Origin: Thermoproteota archaeon
GTDB lineage: Archaea; Thermoproteota; Nitrososphaeria; Nitrososphaerales; Nitrosopumilaceae
NCBI GenBank assembly: GCA_003352285.1
Contig: QQVN01000003.1
Span: forward strand, 124,001 to 188,000
DNA length: 64,000 bases
Direction: 5' to 3'
Below the pieces are notes generated by a model that did no database searches, was not told the origin of the DNA, and saw only the letters and a list, made by a program, of their open reading frames with translations. A program made the translations under genes and the position numbers. Below are positions 8,214 to 16,898 of the stretch, one piece after another; position 1 is the first letter of the stretch; the number at the start of each line of letters is the position of its first letter.

Positions 8214-9269
8214 CTATTTTTCAAGAATGTATTCGTCTGATACTTCCATCCCGAAATGTCTTCCAGTAGCTTGCTTTGAATGTGTGAGGACCATATCTCC
8301 TTTCTTTAGATGTGTTACAGACACAAGATGTCCATTTGGTTTTACAAAACGAATTGTTTCAGCATCCTGTGCTATTATGCCGCCAATTTCTCCGTTTACC
8401 TGCGCTTTTATCATTAACATTGGCCTTCGTTCAATTTTTGAACGCCCAACAGTTGCTCTTCTTGCTCTTCCTTTTGAATCAAGTACTAACACCTCAGAAC
8501 CAGTTTCTACTTCTGAGAGATACCTTGTAGTTCCATCAGGTGATAATGTATAACAATGAACTGCACCCGCATTTACTCTAAATGGCCTTGGAGATGTAAA
8601 AGAAGAACCAACCGATTCATTATGAACCAAAAATAGGAAATTAGACCTACTTCCAATTAACATTCCTTCACCTTTGTGAAGAATTGAAGCAGTATCTACG
8701 CATACTCGTTCACCATCCCCGACTTCTTTAATCTCAATAATTTTTGCTGGCTTTAATTCAAAACTTCTAGAACCAAGATACACAGATGCCTCTCGGACCT
8801 CATTAATTGATGATGTATTGAATATTACTCCGTCGACACCTACTTCTAAAATAGAAAACATCTTTCTAACCTCTTCTGGAGTTCTGGCGATAGCAAAAAT
8901 TTTTGTGTGTATTTTGTGTAGTTTGGCAATAATGTTCTCCAAGGGAATTATTTTCCAATCTTTGACTTCAACAATTACAAAATCTAGGCCTTTTTTTGCT
9001 GACTCTAAAATTTTTTCAATGTCTTGATTGGATAATACTTTGAATCGTCTTCCAATTTTTTTACCTTTTGGTTTAGATGAATTTTCTTTTTCTAGGACAA
9101 CATAATTTGCAGCGTTACTAGTGTGTACTGTAGATAACTTTGTTTTTCCAACACTTTTTGGATCTGCATACACTGTTTTGATTCCTTCATCGGATAATTG
9201 TTTTAAGAATTTTCCCAGTTGCGCTTTTGAAACTTTTGGAGAAATGATAAGCTCTCTAGATTTACTCAA
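8214..9269 (-). CDS. 3-dehydroquinate synthase II (archaeal AroB')
   Basis: 351 residues. In archaea this NAD+-dependent enzyme converts 2-amino-3,7-dideoxy-threo-hept-6-ulosonate to 3-dehydroquinate by oxidative deamination and cyclisation, replacing bacterial AroB. Recognisable segments are VDGVIFNTSS, GERVCVDTASIL, GEGMLIGSRSNFLFLVH and RPFRVNAGAVHCY. The start is TTG (MSKSRELII) and overlaps the upstream aroA' gene by 8 bases, so the two are probably translationally coupled. Confidence 0.95.
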   Translation of the reverse strand: MSKSRELIISPKVSKAQLGKFLKQLSDEGIKTVYADPKSVGKTKLSTVHTSNAANYVVLEKENSSKPKGKKIGRRFKVLSNQDIEKILESAKKGLDFVIVEVKDWKIIPLENIIAKLHKIHTKIFAIARTPEEVRKMFSILEVGVDGVIFNTSSINEVREASVYLGSRSFELKPAKIIEIKEVGDGERVCVDTASILHKGEGMLIGSRSNFLFLVHNESVGSSFTSPRPFRVNAGAVHCYTLSPDGTTRYLSEVETGSEVLVLDSKGRARRATVGRSKIERRPMLMIKAQVNGEIGGIIAQDAETIRFVKPNGHLVSVTHLKKGDMVLTHSKQATGRHFGMEVSDEYILEK

Positions 9270-10044
9270 GTCGTTTCGCTGCTTCCTTTGCTGATGATTT
9301 TTTAAATATTATCTCTGATAATGCTCCAACCATTTTTTGTGGATGCTTGTGTGCAAAAATATTTCTACCATAAGTTACGCCTTTTGCACCTGCCTTCATT
9401 GCATCCTCTGTCATTTGTAAAATATCTAAATCAGTTTTTGCTTTTGGACCTCCTGCTATAACAATTGGAACTGGAGTACTCTTTACAATCTTTGCAAACG
9501 AATCAACGTCTCCAGTGTAAACTGTTTTTACAATGTCTGCTCCACATTCTGCACCAATTCGTGCTACATGAGCAACAATTTCTGGATCATGTGGATTCTT
9601 TACATTTTCTCCTCTAGGATACATCATAGCTAATAATGGCATATTCCATTTGTGGCATTCTTCAGCAGTCATTCCAAGCTGCTCTAACATCTCTGGTTCT
9701 TCAGCTCCACCAACGTTAATGTGAAGTGAAACTCCATCTGCACCAAGTCGTATTGCTTCTTCCACTGTTCCTGTAAGCATTTTTCTATTTGGTGATAATG
9801 AAAGAGAAGTACTACTTGAAAAGTGAACCAAAAGACCAATCTTGGTTGGTTTGGGTAATGTTTTGAGAATTCCTTTGTTGATAATTACGCTTGTAAGTCC
9901 ATGACCTTCGCAGTCATAAATGACTGAGTGAGGATCTTCTAGACCTTCAATAGGTCCATTTGAAATACCATGATCCATTGGAATGCAAAGCATCTTTCCT
10001 TTTCTTAAAATTCTATTTAGTCTAATTTGATGACCTGATACCAT
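9262..10044 (-). CDS. 2-amino-3,7-dideoxy-D-threo-hept-6-ulosonate synthase (AroA')
   Basis: 260 residues, a class I aldolase-like TIM barrel. It condenses L-aspartate semialdehyde with 6-deoxy-5-ketofructose-1-phosphate, the first step of the archaeal shikimate route. Seen are CIPMDHGISNGPIEGLED near residue 20, GADGVSLHINVGG, the Schiff-base region DIVKTVYTGD, PVPIVIAGGPK and GAKGVTYGRNIFAH. It is the first gene of the minus-strand cluster. A TTTTTAAGT box lies about 27 bases upstream near 10070. The family also contains fructose-bisphosphate aldolase, but the aroB' neighbour fixes the role. Confidence 0.94.
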   Translation of the reverse strand: MVSGHQIRLNRILRKGKMLCIPMDHGISNGPIEGLEDPHSVIYDCEGHGLTSVIINKGILKTLPKPTKIGLLVHFSSSTSLSLSPNRKMLTGTVEEAIRLGADGVSLHINVGGAEEPEMLEQLGMTAEECHKWNMPLLAMMYPRGENVKNPHDPEIVAHVARIGAECGADIVKTVYTGDVDSFAKIVKSTPVPIVIAGGPKAKTDLDILQMTEDAMKAGAKGVTYGRNIFAHKHPQKMVGALSEIIFKKSSAKEAAKRLE

Positions 10045-10202
10045 GCGATGATCTCCTCTTTGTGCCCTACTTAAAAATAACGTGAATGATTTTTATTCAT
10101 ATGCCTCTGATGTGTCACTTTCATGTATTTTGAACATAGACTTTGAATTGAAATTTTCTCTCAAGGATTAAATACCAAGCAAAGAGGATTGTTTCAAGGT
10201 AA

Positions 10203-11321
10203 TTGAGCCAGCTTACTGAACAAATTCATTCAAGTGATATTGGAGATATACTTGATCATTCTCTTAGTGGTCAACGTCCAAGCAAAGAAGAATGCCTTCG
10301 TTTGCTAGAGTCCGAAGACGTTCAGCTAATGGGCTTAGTTGCAGGATATCTTACACAAAAACAGTTTGGGAAAAAGGCTTCATTTGTAAATAATATTATT
10401 CTAAATTATACCAACGTATGTGTTACTGATTGTAAATTTTGTGCATTCTATCGCTCTCCGGGCGCAAAGGATTCATACACTCTTTCTTTAGAAGAGATCG
10501 AAGCCCGAGTAAAGACTTCATGGGAGATGTTTAAGATTCGTCAAGTCTTGATTCAAGGCGGACATAACCCAAATCTTTCATTAGAATATTATGAAGAAGC
10601 ATTTCAAATGATTCGAAAAAAATTTCCACAAGTTGGCGTGCATGGATTATCTACTTCTGAAATCGATATGATATCTAGAGTAGAAAAGTCATCCACAAAA
10701 GAAATTTTATCTCGATTAAAAGAATCTGGACTACAATCCATTCCTGGTGCTGGCGCTGAAATTCTTGTTGATACCGTAAAAGATGTAATTAGCCCAAAAA
10801 AGATTTCGAGTGATGAATGGATAAGAATTATGCATGAAGCTCATTCATTAGGCATTCCCGGTTCTGCTACCATGATGTATGGTCATGTAGAATCCAATAG
10901 AGATATTGCAGAACATTTCTCAAAAATTGTTTCTCTACAAGAAAAAACCAAGGGCTTTATGGCATTTATTCCATGGAGCTTTGAGCCAAATAACACATTG
11001 ATGCAAAAAGAAAGTCTTGTTAACTTTGGTGCAGGTGGAACTCAACTATTGAAGATGATTGCCATCTCTCGATTAATGCTTGATGGATTGATTCCACATA
11101 TTCAATCATCTTGGTTAACAAATGGAATTGGTATGGCTCAGCTTGCTTTACAGTATGGTGCTGATGACTTTGGAGGCACTCTGATTGGTGAGGAAGTTGT
11201 CTCTTGTACTGGAGCTCGCTCAACTGAGCTAACTGACAAACGAATAATTGATTCTATCAGACAAATTGGATATAGTGTAGAGGAACGGGATAACTTTTAC
11301 AATCCTGTGCGTATGCACTAG
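10203..11321 (+). CDS. mqnC: Radical SAM enzyme of the MqnC/CofH family (probable dehypoxanthine futalosine cyclase)
   Basis: 372 residues. The radical SAM cluster motif is CVTDCKFCAFYR (C-x3-C-x2-C) near residue 74. MqnC cyclises dehypoxanthine futalosine in the alternative menaquinone pathway. Supporting segments are IQGGHNPNLSLEYYEE, VHGLSTSEIDMIS, SIPGAGAEILVD, SATMMYGHVE and the C-terminal DDFGGTLIGEEVVSCTG. The start must be TTG at 10203, because the codon just before it is TAA and no ATG follows for about 40 residues; an AT-rich box (TTAAATA) lies about 31 bases upstream. The convergent UbiD-like gene supports menaquinone rather than F420 work, and true CofH is at 41097. Confidence 0.85.
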   Translation: MSQLTEQIHSSDIGDILDHSLSGQRPSKEECLRLLESEDVQLMGLVAGYLTQKQFGKKASFVNNIILNYTNVCVTDCKFCAFYRSPGAKDSYTLSLEEIEARVKTSWEMFKIRQVLIQGGHNPNLSLEYYEEAFQMIRKKFPQVGVHGLSTSEIDMISRVEKSSTKEILSRLKESGLQSIPGAGAEILVDTVKDVISPKKISSDEWIRIMHEAHSLGIPGSATMMYGHVESNRDIAEHFSKIVSLQEKTKGFMAFIPWSFEPNNTLMQKESLVNFGAGGTQLLKMIAISRLMLDGLIPHIQSSWLTNGIGMAQLALQYGADDFGGTLIGEEVVSCTGARSTELTDKRIIDSIRQIGYSVEERDNFYNPVRMH

Positions 11322-12760
11322 AGTCCATACTGAGACCATTTTGCATCAACTAGGTCTTTTGTTTTCTCGTCTACCTTAACTTGCTCTTGAATTTCTCTTT
11401 GATATCCTTCTTCTTTGGTCTTTTGGGTTGCATCAATTCCTAGTTTTGAACCTAGATTGACTAATGGTGATGCAGGATCTAATGTATCCGTTGGAGTGTT
11501 ATTGATAATTACGGTATCCCTAGCTGCATCAGCTCTTGTTGTGATGGCCCATATGACATCATTAATGTCATGAACATTTACATCATCATCCACAACAACA
11601 AAAATTTTTGTCAATGCCAATTGGCCAAGTCCCCATAGTCCCATCATCACTTTCTTTGCTTGACCTGGATATCTCTTTTTTATTGAAACAATTGCAAATC
11701 CTTGAAACCATCCTGCAGCTGGCATTGCAAAATCAACTACTTCTGGTTGAAACATTCGAATCAATGGCAAAAATGAACGCTCAATCACTTTTCCAATATA
11801 TGCGTCTTCAAGAATGGGTTTTCCTACAATTGTGGTAAGGTAAATTGGTTTTTTCCTTCTCATAATTCCTGTTAATGTAAATGTTGGATATGGCTCCTGA
11901 GGAGTATAGTATCCTGTATGATCCCCAAATGGCCCTTCATCTCTTATGTCTGCTGAATCAACATATCCTTCCAGAACCATCTCTGCATTAGCAGGAACTT
12001 CCAAATCAATTGTTTTGCATTTTACCATCTTGATTCCTTTCTTTCGTGCAATTCCTGCAAAGAGATACTTGTCTAATCCTTCTGGTACTGGTGCTACTGC
12101 TGAAAAAACTGTTGCAGGCTCACCACCAATAATTATTGCAGCTTCGATTTTACTTCCCTTCTCTTTAGAAATCTCATGGTGTTGTGCACCGCGTTTGTGT
12201 TTTTGCCAGTGCATTAGTGCATGAGTGCTATCTACAATTTGCATTCTGTATACTCCAAGATTTCTAATACCCGTTTCAGGATGTTTTGTTGCAATTAATC
12301 CAAGCGTGATGAATTTTCCTGCATCTTTAATCCATGTTTTTAAAATTGGAATCTTATCAAATGAAGGTGATTCATCAATTACTTCAGTTACAGGACCACT
12401 TTTTTCTAATTGTGGGAACGAGTCACTCATCTTGGATAACTCTGGAAGTTTTTTTATTTTATTGAAAAGACCTGATGGAATATCCATCTTTGTAAGATCT
12501 ACAATTCTTTGTCCTATTTCTGTAAAGTCGTTTGTCTCTAATCCAATCTCTAATCTCTTCATTGAACCAAATGCATTTCCTAAAACTGGCATATCATAAT
12601 TTTTTACATTCTCAAATAACACTGCAGGGCCCTCTGAATACATAACTCTACGAAGAATTTCAGCAATCTCTAAATCTGCATCAACTTCTGTCTTTACTCT
12701 TTTTAGCTCTCCAGCTTTTTCTAACTTTTCAATAAATTCTGAAACGTCCTCGATTGGCAC
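11318..12760 (-). CDS. UbiD-family decarboxylase (menaquinone pathway, MqnL-like)
   Basis: 480 residues from a GTG start, full length for UbiD. These enzymes use prenylated FMN to decarboxylate aromatic or alpha,beta-unsaturated acids. Seen are the N-terminal MPIEDVSEFIEKLEKAGEL, the PEGLDKYLFAGIARKK region, the FGDHTGYYTPQEPYP loop holding the conserved Glu/Asp set, and PTDTLDPASPLVNLGSKLG near the end. Its last 4 bases overlap the convergent mqnC gene. In the futalosine pathway a UbiD homologue removes the carboxylate from 1,4-dihydroxy-6-naphthoate; that role is inferred from this neighbour. Confidence 0.88.
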   Translation of the reverse strand: MPIEDVSEFIEKLEKAGELKRVKTEVDADLEIAEILRRVMYSEGPAVLFENVKNYDMPVLGNAFGSMKRLEIGLETNDFTEIGQRIVDLTKMDIPSGLFNKIKKLPELSKMSDSFPQLEKSGPVTEVIDESPSFDKIPILKTWIKDAGKFITLGLIATKHPETGIRNLGVYRMQIVDSTHALMHWQKHKRGAQHHEISKEKGSKIEAAIIIGGEPATVFSAVAPVPEGLDKYLFAGIARKKGIKMVKCKTIDLEVPANAEMVLEGYVDSADIRDEGPFGDHTGYYTPQEPYPTFTLTGIMRRKKPIYLTTIVGKPILEDAYIGKVIERSFLPLIRMFQPEVVDFAMPAAGWFQGFAIVSIKKRYPGQAKKVMMGLWGLGQLALTKIFVVVDDDVNVHDINDVIWAITTRADAARDTVIINNTPTDTLDPASPLVNLGSKLGIDATQKTKEEGYQREIQEQVKVDEKTKDLVDAKWSQYGL

Positions 12761-12875
12761 ACTTGTAATGATTTAGGAATGGAGTATAAGCTTAACTGGA
12801 AAAATTCAGACAAAAACTTACTTTGCAAATATTTTTACACACGTCTCTTCATAAAATGTTAGGAGATTTTGGTTA

Positions 12876-13106
12876 ATGGCAGAAAAAAAATGTGCAGTTT
12901 GTAAAGGTAATGGGATTATTGAATTGCTTGGCTCTGAATGTCCCTTTTGTAATGGTACTGGTGAATTCACAAAGACAGCCGAAGCCTATCTTGATTCTCA
13001 TATCTGTCAATGCATTTTTCTAGACAGAAAAAAGTGCCCCTTATGTGGAAAGCGATGTCACCATGATACTCCAAATAAGCCAAAAATTTTGATTGAACCT
13101 TTTTAG
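12876..13106 (+). CDS. Small DnaJ-type zinc-finger protein
   Basis: 76 residues. The start has two CxxCxGxG-type repeats (CAVCKGNG and CPFCNGTG), the form of the DnaJ cysteine-rich zinc centre. A second cluster follows (CQC, then CPLCGKRCHH). It probably binds one or two zinc ions and acts in protein folding or as a metal or redox adaptor. There is no J domain. It is convergent with the hypothetical gene at 13109, two bases away. Confidence 0.75.
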   Translation: MAEKKCAVCKGNGIIELLGSECPFCNGTGEFTKTAEAYLDSHICQCIFLDRKKCPLCGKRCHHDTPNKPKILIEPF

Positions 13107-13108
13107 AA

Positions 13109-13486
13109 TTATTGGATTGGTGGTAACTCACTCTTTTTGTCATGCCCGCCAGAACCAAATTTACAATAAAAGCACAGGTCGGATTGCATGTGAGTAAGCT
13201 GCTCTACTTGGATTGCACCAATCTTTAATGCAATTTTTGTTAATAGCTTGTACTTGAGTGGCATTGCAGGAATTACTTCTTTCATGTAAACGATATAATG
13301 ATCTGGACAGAACTTTAGAGTGACTTTTGCAGGATCTTTGGTTTTTTCGTTTACTTGTTTTGTAAAGTTGATCTGCTCTCTGATGTATTCATGTTTTGGA
13401 CAAGGACAATCTTTGCCACCTGGATGTTTGTATGCTGGAGTATTCTTCCAATCAAATCCCGGATACTCTTTTTCAAAATCATCCAT
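13109..13486 (-). CDS. Conserved-looking cysteine-rich protein, function unknown
   Basis: 125 residues from the ATG at 13486 (an ATG two codons earlier is equally usable). A TTTTATAAA box lies about 27 bases upstream. Cysteines occur as DCPCPKHEY, KFCPDHY and DLCFYCKFGSGGHDKK, suggesting a zinc or Fe-S site. No signal peptide or membrane segment is seen. Longer ORF versions would run back into the divergent gene at 13582 and are unlikely. I do not recognise the family. Confidence 0.65.
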   Translation of the reverse strand: MDDFEKEYPGFDWKNTPAYKHPGGKDCPCPKHEYIREQINFTKQVNEKTKDPAKVTLKFCPDHYIVYMKEVIPAMPLKYKLLTKIALKIGAIQVEQLTHMQSDLCFYCKFGSGGHDKKSELPPIQ

Positions 13487-13551
13487 GACCATCCTTAGTC
13501 TGTCTGTGTTTATAAAATTTGGCAGATTCTCACTTGATATTAAACCAAATC

Positions 13552-13559
13552 TAAATAAA
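13552..13559 (+). promoter_or_regulatory. TATA box for the proline-rich protein at 13582
   Basis: TAAATAAA centred about 27 bases before the ATG. The paralogous gene at 14606 has the same octamer at the same distance. Confidence 0.55.
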
Positions 13560-13581
13560 CCCCGCTCAAACTTGCCACAAT

Positions 13582-14199
13582 ATGGTAGCAAAAAAGGCAA
13601 CGACAAAGAAAGATCTAGAATCAAAGATTGCTGAATTAGAAGCAAAATTAGCAAAACTTTCTAGTCAAGTCCAAACACAGACAACTCAAACACAACCAAA
13701 ACCAGCTGAAACAAAACCAGCACAGACACAAGCACCACCAAAACCACAACCTGCAGCATCATCTCCTAGAGGTTCATTACCAAAAGGAATGGGACAAAAA
13801 CCAGCAGAGGCCCCAAAGCCAGCTGAGAAAGCAAGTTCATCCAATGTAGCTGCCGTTTTGGAAACTGTTTATCAAAACTATCCTATGACTAACACCCACG
13901 ACTACAAAACAAAGGTTCCTGGTTATGCTCCAGCACCAAACAGATACTTTGGCAGATTACATGCTCCAAGAGGAACTGTACAAACTCAGAGCTGGAATAT
14001 GCAAAAATCCAAAGTTCCTGGTTACACACAACCATCAAACCAATACTTTGCAACAAGAGCAAGATTGGCATATCATCCACCTACAAAGAAATTTGAGGGA
14101 TTTGGTATGAGGGTAGATGGTGTAGCAGCTGAGGCCAAAGTGCAAGCAGCACCTCCAAAAAAGAGTGCAGCACGCGGCAGCTTACCAAAAGGTTTCTAA
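13582..14199 (+). CDS. Proline-rich coiled-coil protein with GSLPKG motifs (copy 1)
   Basis: 205 residues, no signal peptide. Residues 1-35 are a short coiled coil (KKDLESKIAELEAKLAKL). Next comes a Pro/Gln/Thr/Ala-rich linker with an internal GSLPKGMGQKP. Two imperfect copies of a KVPGYxxxxNxYF unit follow around residues 112-160, and the protein ends in RGSLPKGF. It is a close paralogue of the protein at 14606. The function is unknown. The low-complexity linker and repeated short motifs suggest a scaffold or binding partner rather than an enzyme. Confidence 0.8.
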   Translation: MVAKKATTKKDLESKIAELEAKLAKLSSQVQTQTTQTQPKPAETKPAQTQAPPKPQPAASSPRGSLPKGMGQKPAEAPKPAEKASSSNVAAVLETVYQNYPMTNTHDYKTKVPGYAPAPNRYFGRLHAPRGTVQTQSWNMQKSKVPGYTQPSNQYFATRARLAYHPPTKKFEGFGMRVDGVAAEAKVQAAPPKKSAARGSLPKGF

Positions 14200-14270
14200 T
14201 CAAAACCACTTTATTTTCTATTTTTATCCAAGACAGAAAACTTCATGAATCATAATGACAAATTTTTTGT

Positions 14271-14462
14271 GTGCCTCCAAAGATTGCCTGTCCCAACTGT
14301 GGACTAAATGAGTGGCTAGAGAATCCTGAATTGCATTATTTGCCAAGGGTTGAGGCCCTTGATGAGGGAAAATATGTTGCAGATACCACAAATGGAATTC
14401 ACGTGAAAATATGGCGTTGCAATAACTGCATGTACCTGATGCATTTTTGGGAGCCTGATTAG
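14271..14462 (+). CDS. Small zinc-ribbon protein
   Basis: 63 residues from a GTG start. Two zinc knuckles, CPNCGLNEW at residue 8 and CNNCMYLMHFW near residue 50, make a complete ribbon. Such proteins bind nucleic acid or protein in archaea, but I cannot name the family. It lies between the two paralogous proline-rich genes on the same strand. Confidence 0.7.
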   Translation: MPPKIACPNCGLNEWLENPELHYLPRVEALDEGKYVADTTNGIHVKIWRCNNCMYLMHFWEPD

Positions 14463-14574
14463 CTCTTTTAGAAGATAAAATTTAGTAAAATTGTGATTTT
14501 TTTTGCAAATATTTTCTAACATTTCAGAAACAATATCGAAAAAATTCTTCTTCGATCTCACTTTGATCAAAATG

Positions 14575-14582
14575 TAAATAAA
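14575..14582 (+). promoter_or_regulatory. TATA box for the proline-rich protein at 14606
   Basis: TAAATAAA centred about 27 bases before the ATG, duplicated from or shared with the promoter of copy 1. Confidence 0.55.
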
Positions 14583-14605
14583 CAGTGCTATATGTAGAAC
14601 ATCAC

Positions 14606-15493
14606 ATGGCAGCAAAAAAGGCAACGACAAAAAAAGACCTCGAATCAAAGATTGCTGAATTAGAAGCAAAACTAACTAAATTATCATCACAACTTCAAAC
14701 GCCTCCAACTCCAAAACCAGCACAAACTTCACCACCTCCAAAACCAGCTGAAACAAAACCATCACAGACACAAACACCACCACCAAAACCACAACCTGCA
14801 GCATCATCTCCTAAAGGTTCATTACCAAAAGGAATGGGACAAAAACCAGCAGAGGCACCAAAGCCAGCTGAGAAAGCAGGTGCACCAGGTAATGTTGCTC
14901 AAGCATTAGAACACGCTTATCAAAATGCTAGAATGACTAATACTCACGACTACAAAACAAAAGTTCCTGGATTTACTCCAGCACCAAACAGATACTTTGT
15001 TAGAAAAACAGCACCTCGCGGAACAGTACCTACTCAGAGCTGGAATCTGCAAAAATCCAAAGTTCCTGGTTACACACAACCATCAAACCAATACTTTGCA
15101 ACAAGAGCAAGATTGGCTTATCATCCTCCAGAAAAAACATTCACTGGTTATGGAATGAAAGTTGAAGGAGTTCCTGAAGCAAAAACACAAACACAAACAG
15201 CACCTCCACCTCCACCAAAACCAAGTACAACTCGTGGAAGCCTTCCAAAAGGAATGGGACAACCACAAGCACAGGTACAACAACAAACATCATCATCTAG
15301 TGGCAGTGGTAAGACAAAACAGGAACAGTTAGCTGATTATGAAGCAGAATATTTGGCAAGAATGGAGCGAGAGCGAAAAGAAGCCGAAGAACTACAACGT
15401 GCAGCAGCAGAACTAGCAGCTAAGAGAAGAGCCGAAGGCCAATCAAGCAGCAGTCCTGGTAAATCAAGAGGCACATTGCCAAAAGGATTCTAA
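14606..15493 (+). CDS. Proline-rich coiled-coil protein with GSLPKG motifs (copy 2, extended)
   Basis: 295 residues from the ATG at 14606; an upstream GTG at 14585 would fall before the predicted transcription start. The N-terminal coiled coil, Pro-rich linker and two KVPG units match copy 1, with long stretches identical at DNA level. The extra C-terminal 90 residues hold a second GSLPKGMG, a Ser/Gln linker and a charged helix (EYLARMERERKEAEELQRAAA), and end in RGTLPKGF. The length difference is therefore an insertion of a coiled-coil segment before the shared tail. The function is unknown. Confidence 0.8.
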   Translation: MAAKKATTKKDLESKIAELEAKLTKLSSQLQTPPTPKPAQTSPPPKPAETKPSQTQTPPPKPQPAASSPKGSLPKGMGQKPAEAPKPAEKAGAPGNVAQALEHAYQNARMTNTHDYKTKVPGFTPAPNRYFVRKTAPRGTVPTQSWNLQKSKVPGYTQPSNQYFATRARLAYHPPEKTFTGYGMKVEGVPEAKTQTQTAPPPPPKPSTTRGSLPKGMGQPQAQVQQQTSSSSGSGKTKQEQLADYEAEYLARMERERKEAEELQRAAAELAAKRRAEGQSSSSPGKSRGTLPKGF

Positions 15494-15512
15494 AATCCTC
15501 TTTACTTTCTTT

Positions 15513-15971
15513 TTAATTTTTAAAACACTCTAAAACTTCTTTTGCGTGACCTGCTGGTTTTACTTTGGGAAAAACTTTGAAGATCTTTCCCTTTTCATCA
15601 ACTAGAAACGTACTGCGATTAACGCCCATGTATTCTCTTCCCATGAATTGCTTTTTCCCCCAAACCCCAAATTTCTTTGAAAGTTCTTTTTCAGTATCTG
15701 CAAGTAAGGTGTATGTTATCTTCATCTTTTCACAGAATTTCTTGTGAGAATCTGTATCATCGGGACTAACGCCAATAATTTCTATTCCTTCTTTTTTGAA
15801 TTTACTATGTTCTTTAGAAAACTCATCAGCTTCTGTTGTGCAACCCGGAGTGAAATCCTTTGGATAAAAATAGATGACATGTTTTTTACCTTTAAAATCA
15901 CTTGACTTTACTTTCTTACCTTCTTCATTCAGTAATTCAAAACTTGGTACTGTGTCTCCTTCTGAGATCAT
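15513..15971 (-). CDS. bcp: Peroxiredoxin, Bcp/PrxQ type
   Basis: 152 residues from the ATG at 15971 (an upstream TTG would add 8). A thioredoxin-fold peroxidase that reduces H2O2 and organic peroxides. The peroxidatic Cys is in YPKDFTPGCTTEADEF (near residue 45). There is no Cys five residues later, so it resembles the 1-Cys or atypical form and needs an external thiol. FGVWGKKQFMGREYMGVNRSTF is the typical Bcp C-terminal half. It probably protects against oxidative by-products of aerobic growth. Confidence 0.93.
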   Translation of the reverse strand: MISEGDTVPSFELLNEEGKKVKSSDFKGKKHVIYFYPKDFTPGCTTEADEFSKEHSKFKKEGIEIIGVSPDDTDSHKKFCEKMKITYTLLADTEKELSKKFGVWGKKQFMGREYMGVNRSTFLVDEKGKIFKVFPKVKPAGHAKEVLECFKN

Positions 15972-16036
15972 AATTCCAAGATTACTTGTCCTCAATTAAT
16001 GGCTTTTTACTTTGCTTGAGCAAATCATTGCGAATC

Positions 16037-16044
16037 TTTTATAT
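16037..16044 (+). promoter_or_regulatory. TATA box for the aquaporin gene
   Basis: TTTTATAT centred about 28 bases before the ATG at 16069. Confidence 0.5.
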
Positions 16045-16068
16045 GGATATTCAAGTGGCTGATGACTG

Positions 16069-16773
16069 ATGGTTAATCCACGGGCATGGCTAGCAGAAGG
16101 CGTAGCAACGTACGGTCTAGTCTTCTTTGGTCCGTTATCTGTAATTTTAGCAGTAGCTGCCTTTGGACAAGAACTTTCAACTGAAACTGTCTTTTTCATT
16201 TCACTTGGACACGGTGGAGCAATCGCATTAATGGTTTATGCATTTGGACATGTATCTGGTGCTCACATTAATCCTGCAGTTACAATTCCGATGATAATTA
16301 CTAAAAAAATTGGCATTGCAGACGGTATTGGATACATCGTTCTTCAAATAATTGGTGCAGTAGCTGCAGCAGCTACGCTAAAGGCAATTCTTCCTGAATT
16401 AGGTGCAGTTGTTAACTTTGGAACACAAGGTGGACCAAGCGACCTGATTAATGGAAGTATAAATTCCGCATTTGCACTTGAAGCAATCTTCACTTTCTTC
16501 TTGGTAACTGTAATCTTTATGACTGCAGTACACAAAAAAGCATCCCCCGGATGGCATGGATTCTCAATTGGTGGAATGGTGTTTTTGTTACACATCGTAG
16601 GCGTACCATTAACTGGAGCATCAATGAACCCAGCACGAACATTTGGTCCTGCATTGATTTCTGGCGCATGGGAGTTCCAATGGTTATATTGGGCAGCTCC
16701 AATCGTAGGTGGAATTATTGCTGGCCTGATAATGAACTATATCTTTGTCAAAAAAGCAGAGCAAGAATCTTAG
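16069..16773 (+). CDS. MIP-family aquaporin / aquaglyceroporin-like channel
   Basis: 234 residues with six membrane segments and two NPA half-helices: HINPAVT near residue 67 and SMNPARTF near residue 187. The second NPA is followed by the conserved Arg of the selectivity filter. It lets water or small neutral solutes cross the membrane; ammonia or glycerol passage is possible but cannot be read from sequence. It has its own TATA box and is followed by tRNA-Arg. Confidence 0.92.
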   Translation: MVNPRAWLAEGVATYGLVFFGPLSVILAVAAFGQELSTETVFFISLGHGGAIALMVYAFGHVSGAHINPAVTIPMIITKKIGIADGIGYIVLQIIGAVAAAATLKAILPELGAVVNFGTQGGPSDLINGSINSAFALEAIFTFFLVTVIFMTAVHKKASPGWHGFSIGGMVFLLHIVGVPLTGASMNPARTFGPALISGAWEFQWLYWAAPIVGGIIAGLIMNYIFVKKAEQES

Positions 16774-16823
16774 TTAATTTCTAAATCGTAAACCACATTA
16801 AACCACTCATAACAAAATTGTTT

Positions 16824-16898
16824 GGACTCGTTGCATAGCATGGATAGTGCGAACGCTTGCGGAGCGTTAGGTCGCCGGTTCGAATCCGGCCGAGCCCG
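16824..16898 (+). tRNA. tRNA-Arg, anticodon GCG
   Basis: 75 bases fold as a cloverleaf. The acceptor GGACTCG pairs with CGAGCCC except for an A-C mismatch at the third pair. The D stem is GCAT/GTGC, the anticodon stem AACGC/GCGTT with loop TTGCGGA (anticodon GCG, codons CGC/CGU), the variable loop AGGTC, and the T arm GCCGG-TTCGAAT-CCGGC. The discriminator is G and CCA is not encoded. No intron. The next gene's stop codon on the other strand begins at the very next base. Confidence 0.93.

Noticed and set aside
10085-10130. A C/D-box guide RNA in the gap before mqnC (ATGATT ... CTGA-like boxes)
   Set aside because: Box sequences and spacing are poor, and the region is explained as a divergent promoter region.
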